From assembly GCA_018712425.1 (NCBI GenBank), contig DVHA01000315.1:1-5220 (forward strand): a DNA stretch of 5,220 bases. Direction: 5' to 3'. This document shows, piece by piece, positions 4,679-5,220 of the stretch. How positions within the stretch are numbered: the stretch's first letter is position 1; each line of letters starts with the position of its first letter. Both the position numbers and the translations under genes were made by a program. Source of the stretch: Candidatus Faecivivens stercoravium. Its GTDB lineage: Bacteria; Bacillota; Clostridia; Oscillospirales; Ruminococcaceae. Below the pieces are notes generated by a model. That model saw only the letters and a list, made by a program, of their open reading frames with translations. It was not told where the DNA came from and made no database searches.

Positions 4679-5219
4679 AGTTGTTGCCGTACATATCCAG
4701 AAGGTCGATGATGATGTTTTCAAATTGATCAAGGGGAAGCTCGACCCAGCCTTCTTCTTCCATTTCATAAAAAGTCGGCAGCATATCGGTATGGACCTTG
4801 ATTTTGCCGCCGGTGACGGGGAAAATGGCGCTCTCATTTTGCAGCCGGGAGGTTTTGCCGATAAAGGCGAAGACTTCGTCTCCTGTTTCCAGCTGGACCG
4901 CAAGTTCCTGAAAACCTTTACGGTTGTCCGTCTTTCCGCCTGCAACCAGGTATGTTTCCGTCCCGGATGGGACATACCGGTCGGAAAAAGCATAATAGGT
5001 GTCGACGTCGATTACCGCCGGTGTAAAGGCGACGGTTCCGCCGACATCGCCGCCAACCTGCCATTTATACTGGTAACTGGGTTTTATTTCGGAAACGGTT
5101 CCATATACAATTGTAACCGCGTCCATCGCGTGTTCCAGCAGGCTTTTTTCACATAATCGGTCATAATACGTGTCCCACGCCGCCTGTTTTTCCTCCGCGT
5201 CTATGTGGGCAGAGGATGC
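4677..5219 (-). CDS. Uncharacterised protein, 5' end beyond window (possibly secreted)
   Basis: The frame is open from the right edge to TAA at 4679-4677, giving 180 visible residues. An internal ATG at 5126 has no ribosome site, and the frame continues upstream of it with sensible sequence (HIDAEEKQAAWDTYYDRL), so the true start lies beyond the window. I do not recognise a named family. The visible protein begins ASSAHIDAEE, then a charged helical segment, then a beta-rich core (DAVTIVYGTVSEIKPS, VIDVDTYYAF, ETYLVAGGKTD, QLETGDEVFAFIGKTS, FPVTGGKIKV), and ends in an acidic helix (FENIIIDLLDMYGNN). GTV at the first strand, a V-x-V strand, a GG turn and GDEVF resemble small all-beta domains of Bacillota extracytoplasmic lipoproteins, but this is impression only. 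The AxSA-like start could be near a signal peptide end. Sampled GC is lower than in cca. Confidence 0.75.
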   Translation of the reverse strand, partial: ASSAHIDAEEKQAAWDTYYDRLCEKSLLEHAMDAVTIVYGTVSEIKPSYQYKWQVGGDVGGTVAFTPAVIDVDTYYAFSDRYVPSGTETYLVAGGKTDNRKGFQELAVQLETGDEVFAFIGKTSRLQNESAIFPVTGGKIKVHTDMLPTFYEMEEEGWVELPLDQFENIIIDLLDMYGNN

Positions 5220-5220
5220 G

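Overview
The window looks like chromosome from a GC-rich Bacillota lineage, most likely a Clostridia/Oscillospirales-type gut bacterium. That placement is inferred from three things: AGGAG-type ribosome sites and GTG starts, GC-rich genes separated by AT-rich gaps, and the families present (HD-domain CCA-adding enzyme, YbaK deacylase, Cof-type HAD phosphatase, clostridial zinc-dependent phospholipase C-like protein). No rRNA, tRNA, CRISPR array, insertion sequence, phage gene or recognisable defence system is visible.

Left part (1-2275), all on the minus strand, reads 5'->3' as ybaK (2275-1790), cca (1793-426) and a P-loop NTPase of the THEP1 type (381-1, cut by the window edge). ybaK and cca overlap by four bases (GTGA), so they are probably translationally coupled. 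Both act on tRNA: YbaK clears mis-charged Cys-tRNA and Cca builds or repairs the 3' CCA end. The NTPase follows after 44 bases with its own strong ribosome site.

The gap at 2276-2567 holds no credible gene. It carries at least four short inverted repeats, two of them perfect and strong, and looks like a multi-hairpin dispersed intergenic element that may also end HAD transcription. Upstream of it is a complete Cof-type HAD-IIB phosphatase (3413-2568, minus strand).

The divergent gap at 3429-3795 is the most interesting non-coding stretch. On the minus strand a sigma70-type promoter (TTGTCT-17-TATACT) would give the HAD gene a leader of about 210 bases with four inverted repeats. On the plus strand a TATAAT box, preceded by two TTTAC(A/G) hexamers spaced 11 bases apart, probably drives the next gene.

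Right part (3796-5220): a complete plus-strand zinc-dependent phospholipase C family protein (3796-4641) ends in a strong intrinsic terminator (4646-4678). Converging on it from the right edge is a minus-strand gene of unknown function (4677-5219, 5' end outside the window) with visibly lower GC than cca.

I did not find convincing evidence of an undescribed multi-gene system. The best leads are the structured HAD leader, the multi-hairpin intergenic element, and the uncharacterised phospholipase C-like and edge proteins.
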